DNA of 64,000 bases from AP-15 sp963700195 (GCA_963700195.1 CAVOWQ010000009.1:186001-250000); one strand, 5' to 3'. Shown: positions 1 to 10,078, numbered from the stretch's first letter. Numbers and translations are program-made. Notes: generated by a model not told the origin, from the sequence alone.

Positions 1-58
1 CACTAACTTCCTTTCTGCCGACCCCTCTAGGCAGTAGAAGCAAGCTGCTGGAGGCGAG

Positions 59-1534
59 ATGACCGCTGGCGAAATTCCTACCGCGGGACGCAATCGCAAA
101 ATTTTGAGTAGCTTCCGTTTCAATCCATACAGTCGGACAACGATCGCCATCGCACAGATGGTCGGCGATGGCCTTCTCCTGACCACACTATCATATTTAT
201 CACTTAACCTCGTTACCTATGCACGCGACGAAGCTGTATATATATACTACTTTGCTTACATTGCCTGTACTATTGGGACAATTATTGTCCTAATGGTGAT
301 AGCAGCGAGTTCCGGAGTGTATGATGTTTACGAATTTAGTCGGTTGGAGATATTGACAGCTACTATCAAATGCGTAGCAATCGCCATGCTAATGCTTACC
401 GCTGTATTGTTTATTTTCAAAGTCTCAGATAATGTATCGCGCCTATGGCTGGCAACGTGGAGCTTTACAAGTTCGATCGCATTGTGCGGGTTTCGCCTGT
501 TAACAGGATCAGCTGCACAGAGGCTGAGACAAAGGGGTCAATTGACGAAAAATGTTGCGATCCTCGGAGCGAGCAAAGTCGGCCAGCAGCTAGCTGCAAG
601 ACTCGGCGAGGAGGGCTCGGGCACCCGGCTCGTCGGAATATTTGATGAGCGTCAATCGCGCTTGGTTAAAAGCGGGTTCGGCAGCAGCATGAGAGTGGAG
701 CAGCTAACAGCACTCTATGAACTGCTCTGCAGAGGACGCATTGACGAAGTCGTGATCGCAATCCCGCCACACGCATCTCATCGAATCCTGGAATTGTCGC
801 GGCGCTTCCATCCTTTCCCGGTGTCGCTCAGAGTCCTCGCTCCTAACGGGTATGAGAATTTCCGAGTACTGGATAGTCGCCAATACGGCGACATTGGTAC
901 ATTTCGGGTCATGGATAAGCCGCTGGACGAGGTCGCCGCTCTCGTCAAACGCATCGAAGACGTCGTTATCGCGGCCATTTGTCTGCTGATCACGCTTCCT
1001 CTGATGTTGGCGATTGCGGTGGCTGTCAAACTGGACAGTCGAGGCCCGGCGCTGTTCAGGCAAAAGCGATTAGGCGCCAACAATCTCCCGTTCGATCTGC
1101 TCAAATTCCGCTCAATGTACGCGGAGCAAACCGATCCGCTTGGCCATCAGCTCACGCGGGCCGGAGACCCTCGGATCACCCGCGTTGGCCGGTTTCTCCG
1201 TATGACGAGCTTGGACGAGTTGCCGCAACTCATTAATGTGCTGAAGGGCGAGATGTCGCTGGTCGGTCCGCGCCCTCATGCCCTGGCGGCGAGCGCCGCC
1301 GGGGTTGCATATGCGCGTGCGATCAGCGACTATCCGATCCGCCACCGCGTCAAACCCGGCATCACCGGCTGGGCGCAGGTAAATGGATGGCGAGGCGAGA
1401 CAAAGACGATCGAGCAGATCCGCCGGCGAGTTGAGCATGACTTATATTACGTCGAAAATTGGTCGCTTAGCTTCGATCTTGTAATACTGGGGCGAACGGT
1501 GTTCGCGGTGCTCTCACGAGCCAATGCAGTATGA
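59..1534 (+). CDS. Undecaprenyl-phosphate sugar-phosphate transferase (WcaJ/ExoY family)
   Basis: This 491-residue inner-membrane enzyme should start repeat-unit synthesis by moving a hexose-1-phosphate from a UDP-sugar onto undecaprenyl phosphate. Four or five hydrophobic segments lie in residues about 28-150, followed by a Rossmann-like CoA_binding_3 region (KNVAILGASKVG, about 163) and a C-terminal bacterial sugar transferase domain from about 293. That domain has the family hallmarks: a membrane re-entrant helix, KFRSMY, LDELPQLINVLKGEMSLVGP (about 384-403) and PGITGWAQVNGWRGET (about 432). Length fits WcaJ-type proteins. A GAGG box sits just before the ATG. It overlaps the next gene by 11 bases, so it is the first gene of an operon with wzc and wzy. 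Sugar specificity cannot be read from the sequence. Confidence 0.93.
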   Translation: MTAGEIPTAGRNRKILSSFRFNPYSRTTIAIAQMVGDGLLLTTLSYLSLNLVTYARDEAVYIYYFAYIACTIGTIIVLMVIAASSGVYDVYEFSRLEILTATIKCVAIAMLMLTAVLFIFKVSDNVSRLWLATWSFTSSIALCGFRLLTGSAAQRLRQRGQLTKNVAILGASKVGQQLAARLGEEGSGTRLVGIFDERQSRLVKSGFGSSMRVEQLTALYELLCRGRIDEVVIAIPPHASHRILELSRRFHPFPVSLRVLAPNGYENFRVLDSRQYGDIGTFRVMDKPLDEVAALVKRIEDVVIAAICLLITLPLMLAIAVAVKLDSRGPALFRQKRLGANNLPFDLLKFRSMYAEQTDPLGHQLTRAGDPRITRVGRFLRMTSLDELPQLINVLKGEMSLVGPRPHALAASAAGVAYARAISDYPIRHRVKPGITGWAQVNGWRGETKTIEQIRRRVEHDLYYVENWSLSFDLVILGRTVFAVLSRANAV

Positions 1535-3392
1535 TCACACTGGGCATGCAAACGGGACTGAGGTGATGATGGGCGATGGATTATTAGCTGGTGAACTCAG
1601 TCAGCCTGCCGCGGATGGTTTGTCGGCGCGTGCATTGCTGTCGAGCATCCGCCGGCATTTGGTCATCGTTATCGCATTTACTCTGTCGCTATGTGTTGTA
1701 GGCGCGTTGATCGGGCTCGGGCTGCCGGCATGGTATCAGGCGGAAGGGGTCCTCGTCATTCACGCGCGGCCACAACGCCTCGCCGAGCTGCAAGAACTCC
1801 CCGACCCCACTGCCGACATTTCCGTCATCCAGAGCGAGGTCGATATCCTGCTATCGCGATCGGTAAGCGAGCCCGTGGTGCGTCAGTTCAGATTGTGGGA
1901 AGCGCCAGAATTTCAGAAGATGGACTATCCCAAAGGTTGGTCTTGGCAAACGGTAAAGACGCGTGTCGGCGAGACATGGCGCGGGATACGCGATATGTGG
2001 GGGGCTAACAGTGGCGCGGGAGATAGTTCCGACGCCCAGCCCATTGTGCATCCCCAACCTAACAATGCCAAGCCGCCGACACAGGAGGAAATCGACGGGG
2101 CGGTCAGCGCATATTCGGGCTATCTGAGCGCGATCAACGACGGGCACTCGAATACGATACACGTGACCTACCTGGCCTGGACACCCGAGCGGGCCGCCGC
2201 GATTGTGAATGCGCAAATGGATAGCTATCGGAACCTTGACGTTCAGGCCAAGGTGGAGGCGGCCGAGCGCGCCAACTCCGCGCTGAGCTCGCAGGTAACC
2301 GAGCTGCGGCAGCAGCTGCAAACGGCCGAGGCCGGTATTACGCGCTACCGCGTCGAACACCATCTTACCGGCGCCGCCAAGGACAGCGCCGGCGTGTCGG
2401 CGCAGCTGACTGCGCTAAATAGCCAGTTGATCACCGCTCAAGCCGATCTCGCTGAGAACCAGGCGCGAGCCGCCAGGATTACCGCGAGCGATGGGACTGA
2501 TACCCTACCCGAAGTTGTCAATTCGGGAACCATGGGCGGATTGCGCAGCCAGGAGGCGCAACTTACGGCACGCGAGGCCGATCTTGGCAGATACCATGGC
2601 GACGAATATCCGGAGCTCCAGCGCGTCCGTGCTTCGCTACAAAGTCTGCGAGGCCAAATCTCTCGCCAGATCGGGCGCGACCGCGCCGCCGCGCTGCAAC
2701 TGGTCGAAAGATCCCGTGCGCGCGAGCAGTCGCTGCAGCAGAGCATCACGGAACTGACGAAGGAGCTAAATAACTCGGATGCCGGGCTTCAGCAACTGCA
2801 AGGCAAGGCTGAATCGATCAGGTCGCTACTCGTTAACCTCGAAAAGAGGGTGGCCGAAACGGCAGCCAATCCGGCGTTCGTCACACCCAATTCGACGATC
2901 GCCTCACACGCCAACGCTTCCGCCGCGAAGACGTCGCCAAGGGAGAAAATACTTGCCGGCGCCGGCGGTTTCGTTGGATTTTCTCTTGGCAGTCTACTTT
3001 CCTTGCTTCTCGAATTGCGTGATAAACGGTTCCGCACCAGCGCTCAGGTGCAGGAGCATATTGGATCGGTCGCCGTCAGCGCCACGCCGCGAGCAGTCGG
3101 CCGTCACCGGAAATCGCCTGCAGATATCATTGTGAAGGACAATAGGTCTGCGTTCGCCGAGGCTTTTCGTGTGTCCTGGGCCAAAATTCATTTCGCCGTT
3201 GCGCATCCGAAGTCCGTTGTCGTTAGCGCACGCGGGCCGGGTATCGCCCTCGGTATCACTTCTGCGGCCAGCGGTGAGGGTAAATCCGTCCATTCTCTTG
3301 CCCTGGCGCGGACGGCAGCGCTGGCCGGCGAGAGTGTCGTCCTTGTCGATGCGGATCTGCGTCGCTCTGGCGTCTCCCGGCTCATGAATTAA
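1524..3392 (+). CDS. Wzc-like polysaccharide co-polymerase, kinase domain truncated by a stop
   Basis: This is a chain-length regulator of the Wzz/Wzc (GumC/ExoP) family. Residues about 30-70 carry a Wzz domain with the first membrane helix, about 240-430 a long coiled coil facing the periplasm, and about 475-497 the second helix. After it comes the start of a BY-kinase: the Walker A motif SGEGKS (about 583-588) and the A' motif VVLVDADLRR (about 604-613). Translation then stops at TAA 3390-3392. The same frame beyond the stop still reads like the family (RDFLDGRC), so the stop is a nonsense change inside the gene. Walker B and the tyrosine tail lie in the following fragment. The membrane and coiled-coil part could still work as a Wzz-like protein; kinase activity should be absent. 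Confidence 0.85.
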   Translation: MQYDHTGHANGTEVMMGDGLLAGELSQPAADGLSARALLSSIRRHLVIVIAFTLSLCVVGALIGLGLPAWYQAEGVLVIHARPQRLAELQELPDPTADISVIQSEVDILLSRSVSEPVVRQFRLWEAPEFQKMDYPKGWSWQTVKTRVGETWRGIRDMWGANSGAGDSSDAQPIVHPQPNNAKPPTQEEIDGAVSAYSGYLSAINDGHSNTIHVTYLAWTPERAAAIVNAQMDSYRNLDVQAKVEAAERANSALSSQVTELRQQLQTAEAGITRYRVEHHLTGAAKDSAGVSAQLTALNSQLITAQADLAENQARAARITASDGTDTLPEVVNSGTMGGLRSQEAQLTAREADLGRYHGDEYPELQRVRASLQSLRGQISRQIGRDRAAALQLVERSRAREQSLQQSITELTKELNNSDAGLQQLQGKAESIRSLLVNLEKRVAETAANPAFVTPNSTIASHANASAAKTSPREKILAGAGGFVGFSLGSLLSLLLELRDKRFRTSAQVQEHIGSVAVSATPRAVGRHRKSPADIIVKDNRSAFAEAFRVSWAKIHFAVAHPKSVVVSARGPGIALGITSAASGEGKSVHSLALARTAALAGESVVLVDADLRRSGVSRLMN

Positions 3393-4005
3393 GATTTTTC
3401 CTGCACGTTGAGGGATTTTCTTGACGGCCGCTGCGCAGCCGACGACGCGATCGTCATAGAAGGGCCGTCGGGCGTTCACTTTGTGCCGGGCGCTCCCAGC
3501 GATATCGCTTGGTCGAACTCGGGACCTCAGACGGTTTTTTGAATTTATCGATTACCTGAAGCAACGGTACGCGTTAGTGATCATCGACTTGCCACCCCTC
3601 GTCGGTCTTGCCGAAACCATCCGTTTAGCGCCGGCAGCGGACCACATAGTGCTGATCATCCGCTGGGGTCGCACCGAACGCCAGTTCGTGCAATTCGCGC
3701 TGGATGTCCTGCGCAGCGCCAGCATCTCCATGGTTGCGGTGATCTTGAACGACATCGACCTGAAATCGCAGCGAAGGCGCGGCTACCGCGATCACACCCA
3801 AGTCTATACGGACAAGGGGCTCTATAAGGTTGAATCTAAATACCGTGAGCCCGCTACACCGGCGTCATTGCCCGTCGCGGCTGCCAGGCAGGATGCCCAT
3901 TTCGGGACGAACAGGCCCGAGCCAAAACGTGACGATAGGCAACGCGAGCGCCCGGCGTCAACCGGATCGGACATCGAAAGGTTATACGATCGGTACCGTG
4001 AATAA
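3393..4005 (+). pseudogene. C-terminal BY-kinase fragment of the broken wzc gene
   Basis: This is the rest of the upstream wzc gene. From 3393 to about 3515 it continues in the wzc frame (RDFLDGRC, GVHFVPGAPSD); it then shifts one frame and runs from about 3515 to 4005. The shifted part carries Walker B (LVIIDLPPLVG) and a C-terminal tail with several tyrosines (YRDHTQVYTDKGLY, ending LYDRYRE), the usual autophosphorylation cluster. A separate product could only begin at a poor TTG or GTG near 3481. Because Walker A and Walker B would be on different polypeptides, this is not the natural CpsC/CpsD split, which leaves the ATPase whole. Either two mutations or sequencing errors explain it. Confidence 0.8.
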
Positions 4006-5296
4006 TGTAACCCAGTATGGAACAGGCCGACGCGCGGTCGCCGAAACGGGTGCGGCCTCCATTCGGCCCTCAATTAAATCCAATAACTCCGCAATGCGGA
4101 TTGACCTTGCCTTGCTTCTGTCTTCGTTATTTCTGCAGCGTTTCAGCTTACCGTTTGGCAAGGCGTTTTTGCCGATCGATTTTATTTTCGCCGCATTGAT
4201 TTTTGCCCACCAGTTCGCCGTCGGTCGGGTATTTATTAACTACGACCGGCTGCTGTGTTTTCTCGTCATGCTGGTCGCAACCGGCTTGTCTCTGCTCTTG
4301 AACTTCACCAGCATGACTTCGTATGGGTTGTTCGTGCTGTCATATTCGCTGTTCATGTTCAGCCATTCTTCCACCCCAGGTCAATACAAGAGTACCCTTC
4401 GATGCTTTCAATTGCTCGTGTTGATTCTTTCCTGCTTTGCAATATTTCAATTCGGCGCCCAGTTCGTAATCAATGGCAGACAGCTTATTATGTTTTTTGG
4501 GATCATTCCCGATTTCTTTTATAGCGGACAATGGAACACAATAGGAGCTATTGGAGCATCTTCGCTGATCAAGAGCAACGGCATCTTTTTGACGGAGCCT
4601 TCGACGATGTCGCAAATAGCGGCCCTCGCGATCGTCATCGAGATCCTGGTATTTCGTCGTCCGCGATATCTGATCGTGCTCACGCTGGGCTTGCTTCTTG
4701 CCTACAGCGGGACCGGTGTCTCGATACTTATTCTTGCGCTTCCATTTGCGGTATTCTCCAATAGGAGGGCCCAGCTGCCAGCTCTGGTGGTCAGCCTTTT
4801 TGCCGTCGGGTTATTTGCGACGGGAATTATTCAACTGTCTGCTTTCACTTCGCGCGTGGGCGAATTTGGTGATACTCATGCGAGCGCTTTTATGCGGTTT
4901 GTCTCACCTTTTTGGATGGCCGCGGACTACTTCGGCACGGCCTCTCTGCCGGAGATTCTGCTTGGTAACGGTCCAGGGTACGGCTTCGTTCCTGCCGCGT
5001 TTTACGCTACATCTAGCGATACCTGGTTCAAGCTGTTTCTCGAGTACGGGCTTGTTGGCGTGCTCGTCTTTATGATTTTTTGCCTATCATGTTTTCGAAG
5101 ATCGCGGTGTCCAAAGCCCGTGATTATCGGACTTGTTTACCACTACCTGTTCACTGGTAATCACTTGCTCAATACCTCCCTGTTGACAATCATGGTCGTC
5201 CTCTGCACCTTGAGCGAACCCGAGCCTCGGCCTGCTCGCATCGATCGATCGAGCCAGTATCTGCCTGCCGTCGTTGCCGGATGGAAGGCAGGCTGA
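3998..5296 (+). CDS. Wzy-like O-antigen/exopolysaccharide polymerase
   Basis: This polytopic membrane protein of about 432 residues has roughly ten to eleven hydrophobic segments and a larger loop, the layout of Wzy polymerases that join lipid-linked repeat units in the periplasm. The region ILLGNGPGYGFVP and the following loop resemble the conserved part of the O-antigen ligase/polymerase superfamily. I chose GTG 3998, which overlaps the wzc stop by eight bases in operon fashion; ATG 4094 is a possible alternative, and a reading frame open further upstream lies inside wzc and is unlikely to be used. The gene is visibly more AT-rich than its neighbours, as is common for wzy. Wzy proteins share little sequence, so the call rests on topology and context. 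Confidence 0.75.
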   Translation: MNNVTQYGTGRRAVAETGAASIRPSIKSNNSAMRIDLALLLSSLFLQRFSLPFGKAFLPIDFIFAALIFAHQFAVGRVFINYDRLLCFLVMLVATGLSLLLNFTSMTSYGLFVLSYSLFMFSHSSTPGQYKSTLRCFQLLVLILSCFAIFQFGAQFVINGRQLIMFFGIIPDFFYSGQWNTIGAIGASSLIKSNGIFLTEPSTMSQIAALAIVIEILVFRRPRYLIVLTLGLLLAYSGTGVSILILALPFAVFSNRRAQLPALVVSLFAVGLFATGIIQLSAFTSRVGEFGDTHASAFMRFVSPFWMAADYFGTASLPEILLGNGPGYGFVPAAFYATSSDTWFKLFLEYGLVGVLVFMIFCLSCFRRSRCPKPVIIGLVYHYLFTGNHLLNTSLLTIMVVLCTLSEPEPRPARIDRSSQYLPAVVAGWKAG

Positions 5297-5507
5297 CCAC
5301 GGAGCAGTCGATAACCTTCGGAAAAATTGCGGACTTGCGGGGTGCGTTCAAACCGATTTCGTCCGGCGAGGGTTGGGATGTCATTGTGGTTTTGCTCCGG
5401 AATGCTCGGTTCGGCTGCGGTGACATTTGTGCAAAAAACGTTGGTTCCCGTCGTGTCATTTGAGAATTGAACGAGATGTCGAAGGGGCCATCAATTGGAG
5501 GCGGGGA

Positions 5508-6573
5508 ATGAAACTTTCAGTGGTCATTGCGAATCATAATTACCGGTCGTTCGTCGGCGCTGCGATTGAAAGCGCGCTCGCAGTCGATTGGCCGGACAAG
5601 GAGGTGATCATTGTAGATGATGGCTCCTCTGATGAACTCGAGAAGCGTGATAAACAGCTTCCAAGGGAAAGCGGCGGCGTATTTGAGGCCAAAATCGGGT
5701 CAATTGGGCGCTCACATTTTCGGCTTCGCACAGAGCTGCGGGGATATGATTATCTTCCTCGACGCTGACGATCTGCTAGAGCCTGAGGTCATGCGGGAGG
5801 TCGCTAAGGTGTGGCGGCCGGGTGTTTCCAAAGTTCAGTACCGGATGAGCCTGATTGATGCGGCCGGTGCTCAACTGGGAACTGCGATCCCACAATTTCC
5901 ACGAGACGATGATAGCGAAAAGCTGCGCAGAATATTTTTGCGCACCATGACGTACGCAACGCCGCCAGGATCGGGCAACGCTTACCCGCGGGATTTCGTG
6001 CGAGATGCATTTGCGTTGGCTCCGGCGACAATCCCTCAGTCGGACGCCGTGCTGCTGACGCTCGCACCGATGATGGGCGATATATTGACCATCCGACGGC
6101 CGCTTGCCCGCTATCGGATCCACGCAACCAACGCGATGGCGCTCCGGTCTCTGGACGCAGCCAAGTTGCGAAGCCGACTGGAGCAAGATATCGAATTGGC
6201 GCAGTTGTTTAGGACCGCGGCGGCGCGGCTGCAGCTGCCTGTCGCCGCTGATCCATTGAGCCGCAGCTTCAACCATCTGCAGTATCGTCTCGCCTCCCGA
6301 CTGGTCGAGCCGTCCGGACACCCCTTCCGAGACGATACGGTCATAGGCATCGCGTGCCGATTCGTCTGCGCGGCAATTACCTACTCGCAAATGCGGTTGC
6401 GTGATCGAGCCATATTGCTGGTTTGGATTATCGCCTGTGCGCTGACGCCGTCGTATTGCCGCCGCAATCTTATTCTATGGCGTTTTGCAGCGATCTCGCG
6501 TCCGCAACCGATCAAGGCGCTTCTCGGGGCTTTTAGCTCACTGCGATCGCCGCGCCTTCCCGACCGGGCATAA
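5508..6573 (+). pseudogene. Glycosyltransferase family 2, one frameshift
   Basis: The gene begins at ATG 5508 with a typical GT2 nucleotide-binding start (MKLSVVIANHNYRSFVGAAI, then EVIIVDDGSSD). At about 5635-5645 the homologous frame moves by one base: from there SVINSFQGKAAAYLRPKSGQ and the metal-binding FLDADDLLEPE are read in a different frame that stays open to 6573. The C-terminal half contains TPPGSGNAYPRDFVRDAF and RPLARYRIHATNAMAL. The same motif order is found in the intact gene at 57280-58392, so the two are paralogues and the frameshift is clear by comparison. A single-base sequencing error is as likely as a real mutation. If intact, the enzyme would be a cytosolic transferase of the repeat-unit assembly. 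Confidence 0.8.
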
Positions 6574-6589
6574 TCGGCTGCTGCATTCG

Positions 6590-7795
6590 ATGAATCTCAT
6601 TCTGCATGAGATGGGAGCCTATACCCACCGACAAGAGCTGGCCAAAGCTTTGGCGTCCCGCGGGCACGAGGTCAGGTACCTTTATTGCCCATCCGCATCG
6701 ACGCCATCCCGGACGTCGCTGTGCTTCACCCCCGACGACAACGTAATCGTCGTTCCCGTCGAACTCGGTGCGGAATTTGCGAAATGGCAGCTCGTCAAAC
6801 GGTTTCTGCAGGAACGCGTCTACGGTGCTCGGGTCTCGTCGGTAATCGCCCGCCGCCGTCCTGACCTGGTCATTTCGGGCAACAGCCCTATTGCGATCCA
6901 GGCGGCCATACAGAAGACGTGTCGAGCTTCCGGAACGCCATTCCTCTTCTGGCTGGAAGATGTCTATTCGATCGGCGTCAAATCGGTGCTCTCGAAGGTG
7001 CCGGTTATCGGCGCCTCGGTCGCAGCCGGTTACGCTCTGCTCGAGCACAGAGTGGCGCGGCAGAGCAACGGGATCATCGCGATCTCGGAGGATTTTCGCG
7101 ACCTCGCGGTCGAATGGGGGGTCGATCCAGCTCGCATTGCGGTGATCGAGAACTGGGGCGTAGTACGGCCAGACCCGCTGCCCCCCAAAGACAATGACTG
7201 GGCGGCGCAGCATGGGCTCGTGGGCAGACGCGTTTTACTGTACTCGGGCGCCCTTGGCTTCAAGCACAATCCGCAGCTGTTCCTGGAGCTCGCGAAGGAA
7301 TTTCGTCGCGAGGATGACGTTCGCATCGTCGTGATTTCAGAAGGTTACGGCGCTGAATGGCTGTCGTCGAGGAGCCGCGAATTCCCGCAATTAGTATTGC
7401 TGCCGTTCCAGTCGGCAGAAAACTACCATAAAGCGTTAGCAACGGCTGACGTGCTGGTAGCCATCCTTGAACCGACTGCGGCAAAATATTCCGTCCCGTC
7501 CAAAGTTCTCGCCTACATGACCGCAGGAAGGCCAATTCTGGCGGCCATCCCTGCGGATAATTTGGCGGCTCGCACGATCACAGCGGCTCGCGCCGGGCTG
7601 ATTGTCGAGCCCAAAAACTCGGCCGACCTTCGACGATTGGCCAGATCCCTGATCGAGGATGGCGACCGTCGCAAACGACTCGGCGCCGCCGGCTTGGCCT
7701 ATGCCCGCGCAAACTTCAATATCGATGACATCGCTGCCCGATTTGAAGAGCTTTTCCGCCGATTTGCTAACCTACCGTCAAATGCGGTTGGGTGA
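6590..7795 (+). CDS. Glycosyltransferase family 4 (GT-B)
   Basis: The product of about 401 residues is a GT-B glycosyltransferase. The N-terminal domain starts MNLILHEMGAYTHRQELAKA and contains DLVISGNSPIAIQ. The C-terminal domain carries RRVLLYSGALGFKHNPQLFL, a donor-site region LVAILEPTAAKYSVPSKVLA and the Glycos_transf_1-type ending in which the last acidic residue lies before MTAGRPILAA. This KVLAYMTAGRPIL form is typical of the WbuB/FnlC-like branch (fucosamine or similar transferases). The frame is open further upstream, but those residues lie inside the previous gene and look unlike a start; ATG 6590 follows the preceding stop by 17 bases. Donor and acceptor are unknown. Confidence 0.85.
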   Translation: MNLILHEMGAYTHRQELAKALASRGHEVRYLYCPSASTPSRTSLCFTPDDNVIVVPVELGAEFAKWQLVKRFLQERVYGARVSSVIARRRPDLVISGNSPIAIQAAIQKTCRASGTPFLFWLEDVYSIGVKSVLSKVPVIGASVAAGYALLEHRVARQSNGIIAISEDFRDLAVEWGVDPARIAVIENWGVVRPDPLPPKDNDWAAQHGLVGRRVLLYSGALGFKHNPQLFLELAKEFRREDDVRIVVISEGYGAEWLSSRSREFPQLVLLPFQSAENYHKALATADVLVAILEPTAAKYSVPSKVLAYMTAGRPILAAIPADNLAARTITAARAGLIVEPKNSADLRRLARSLIEDGDRRKRLGAAGLAYARANFNIDDIAARFEELFRRFANLPSNAVG

Positions 7796-7989
7796 TCGGA
7801 CGACGCTGAGGTCAGGCGGATTGGTGTTTGATATGACTGCCTCGGCACGCTTTGTCGGGGACGCGTCAATCCGAGCTCGATGCCGTAGGTAAACTGCACA
7901 GAAACATGAAAATGTTTGGACTTGCGGCATCCCTCAATAATAGTTTGATCACAATGATGCGTAGCAAATATAACGCTGGTGATCAGGGT

Positions 7990-8341
7990 TTATTTGTAAT
8001 TCCAAAGGGATAATAAGGAGTAGAACCGGGCGCGGAGGGAAATGTGGCGTTGCGCATGACATCCGCCATCCATTCTTCTCTCAAGCGGCGGGGGAAATTT
8101 GGCGATGTCGGCGTGACGTGACAGCCGGAAGCGTTCGGCGTGCATCCATCCCTCGAGCTCGCCGATAAGCGTTTGGATCTGTCCCTGAACGAGCCGCGCG
8201 CCGCTGCTCGACGGCGAGCGGCGATTTGCGGAGATGGGCCAGCATGAAAAATTTGCGCTGGCCATGGCTCCAGCCGGCGGCCGCCTCGGTGATCGGGCCG
8301 GGCCGGCGACGGGCATTTGCAGAGATCCCCAAAACCGGCAC
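7990..8341 (-). pseudogene. IS66-family transposase (TnpC) remnant
   Basis: The 830-base stretch from 7796 to 8628 has no intact gene. On the minus strand two short frames hold pieces of an IS66 TnpC transposase: EAAAGWSHGQRKFFMLAHLR (frame ending at 8081) and then, one frame over, LIGELEGWMHAERFRLSRHA (frame ending at 7990). In intact TnpC these blocks follow each other in the C-terminal half, so this is one gene with at least one frameshift and both ends missing. No TnpA/TnpB partners or clear inverted repeats were seen. It marks an old insertion between two glycosyltransferase genes. I see nothing else in the surrounding non-coding sequence. Confidence 0.7.
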
Positions 8342-8628
8342 TACCGATTGAAGGGCTGGTGCTCACCAAACTTGCCGTAAAGGATCGTCGCCAACAGTGT
8401 AGGCGACAGCAGATGGCTTCAGCGTTGCAAACCGAGCGCTCGCGGCCTGAATGGTGTAAACCCCGCTGGATCACATCAACTATGCTCGGCAGGCGACCCA
8501 GCACCGCTACGCGTACGATTTTAGCTCGGGGAGATCACGCATTTACGGTAATCCGCTAGGTGGAGCTGAGGTTTCCGGTTGTGCGACAGCGCGTTATTAT
8601 CGTATTTGGACGGCAATTGGTCTGTTGA

Positions 8629-9969
8629 ATGAATGTGAGCCGCATGATAGGCCCAGAGAATGATTCTCGCGCCGCCTTGCCGGCGCCAACATTCGTAAGA
8701 ATGCGTGACTTTACCGAGATCGGACGCAACAACCCGCTGCGGTGTCTTTGGCTCACCCGGATGGATCCGGTGCAGCCTGACGCGGGAGATTTGATTTACA
8801 GCCTCCATCTCTTGAGGAGCCTTAGCCGCGCCGGCGTGCGAGTGACGGTTTTGACAATGCGCCGTATCAGCGATCGCGCCCAACGCGCCAATGCCGACGT
8901 GATCGAATGGATCATCATACCATGGGAGAGCGGTCGGGAAATCGGCAGACGCGCGGCGGTGCGGAGCCTGTTCAGCCATCTCCCGAATGTTGCGACCCAG
9001 TACAATACCGCGCCGTTCCGTCGCGCGCTCCGCCTGCAAATGGCTCGGGATTGGGATACGATCGTCGTCGACCATCTCGGAATGGGATGGGCTTGGCCTG
9101 CGGTCCAGGCTTACCAGCGCCGAAGACCCGGTGCCGTCTCGGTCTTTGTTGCCCACCAAGGCGAAGCAGAGGTAAGACGGAGTATGGCCCGAAACTTCTG
9201 CGGAAGCATTGTTCGCAAGATTGCCTTGAGCATTGATGCGGCAAAGGCGGATCGTCTGGAGAAAAAACTCATTCGGCAATCGAACCTGGTTTCGGCCATC
9301 ACCAATGAAGATCTTCGAAGCTTTGGCAATCTCGAAAAGATGATCCTGCTGACCCCCGGATACGCCGGCCGGCACGTCGCGTGCCGCGAGATCACCGACG
9401 CGACCCCGCGCAGAGCGTTGATCCTCGGTAGCGGCCACTGGCTGGCGAAGCAGATGAACTTGATTGAATTCACGGCAGCCGCCGACGAACTATTCCACGA
9501 ACGCCAGATCGAGCTCTGGGTGGTTGGCAATGTCGCGAATCATTTGCGGGCCAACGATCATTTTCGCGCCATCCGCTTCCTGGGTTTCGTCGAGGATCTG
9601 GGGCCGATTTTTCGTAGCATCAGAATTGGTGTTGTCGCTGAGCGAACCGGCGGCGGCTTCAAGCTCAAGACACTCGACTATATCTTCAACCGAGTGCCTA
9701 TTGCGGCGATAAAAGGCAGCATTGCTGGCTTGCCGCTGATCGCGGGCTTGGACTACTTGTCCTTTGCGTCCATGCGGGAGCTCGCGCGAGGCGTCTCTGC
9801 CGCGATCGACGATATCGAGCGGCTCAATCTCCTGCAATCGGCCGCGTACGAGAAATGCAGTGCCGGCTTTGATTGGAACGACCGCGGCCAAATGCTTTGT
9901 AGTGCAATGTGGGAAGCTGCCAGTCAACAAAAGTACTGCAATGACGAAGAGCGGCGCGGGCCATCCTGA
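8629..9969 (+). CDS. Glycosyltransferase, GT-B fold (group 1-like)
   Basis: This 446-residue protein has the two-domain layout of GT-B enzymes. The N-terminal part contains RCLWLTRMDPVQPDAGDLIY and SLHLLRSLSRAGVRVTVLTM, which is the usual first beta-strand and glycine-poor acceptor loop; a middle segment reads VDHLGMGWAWPAVQ; the C-terminal half contains RRALILGSGHWLAKQMNLIE, IRFLGFVEDLGPIFRSIRIG and a donor-site-like stretch TGGGFKLKTLDYIFNRVPIA. The last resembles group-1 transferases from trehalose or exopolysaccharide pathways. The first 30 residues are weakly conserved in character, so the true start could be a later codon such as the ATG giving MRDFTEIGRNNP. The gene stands alone between an IS remnant and a convergent membrane gene. 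Confidence 0.8.
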   Translation: MNVSRMIGPENDSRAALPAPTFVRMRDFTEIGRNNPLRCLWLTRMDPVQPDAGDLIYSLHLLRSLSRAGVRVTVLTMRRISDRAQRANADVIEWIIIPWESGREIGRRAAVRSLFSHLPNVATQYNTAPFRRALRLQMARDWDTIVVDHLGMGWAWPAVQAYQRRRPGAVSVFVAHQGEAEVRRSMARNFCGSIVRKIALSIDAAKADRLEKKLIRQSNLVSAITNEDLRSFGNLEKMILLTPGYAGRHVACREITDATPRRALILGSGHWLAKQMNLIEFTAAADELFHERQIELWVVGNVANHLRANDHFRAIRFLGFVEDLGPIFRSIRIGVVAERTGGGFKLKTLDYIFNRVPIAAIKGSIAGLPLIAGLDYLSFASMRELARGVSAAIDDIERLNLLQSAAYEKCSAGFDWNDRGQMLCSAMWEAASQQKYCNDEERRGPS

Positions 9970-10078
9970 AAGCTTGCCGAAACCGTCAAATGTCTCACTG
10001 ACTCAGCTCACAAGAGCACGAAATTTGCGGCAATGACGAGTTTGGCTCCGCGGGTCCGCGCGTTCACTTTGAAATCGG

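Noticed and set aside
3390..3392. Programmed stop readthrough or selenocysteine/pyrrolysine-like recoding in wzc
   Set aside because: The codon is TAA and a second, separate frame change follows 120 bases later; damage or error is simpler.
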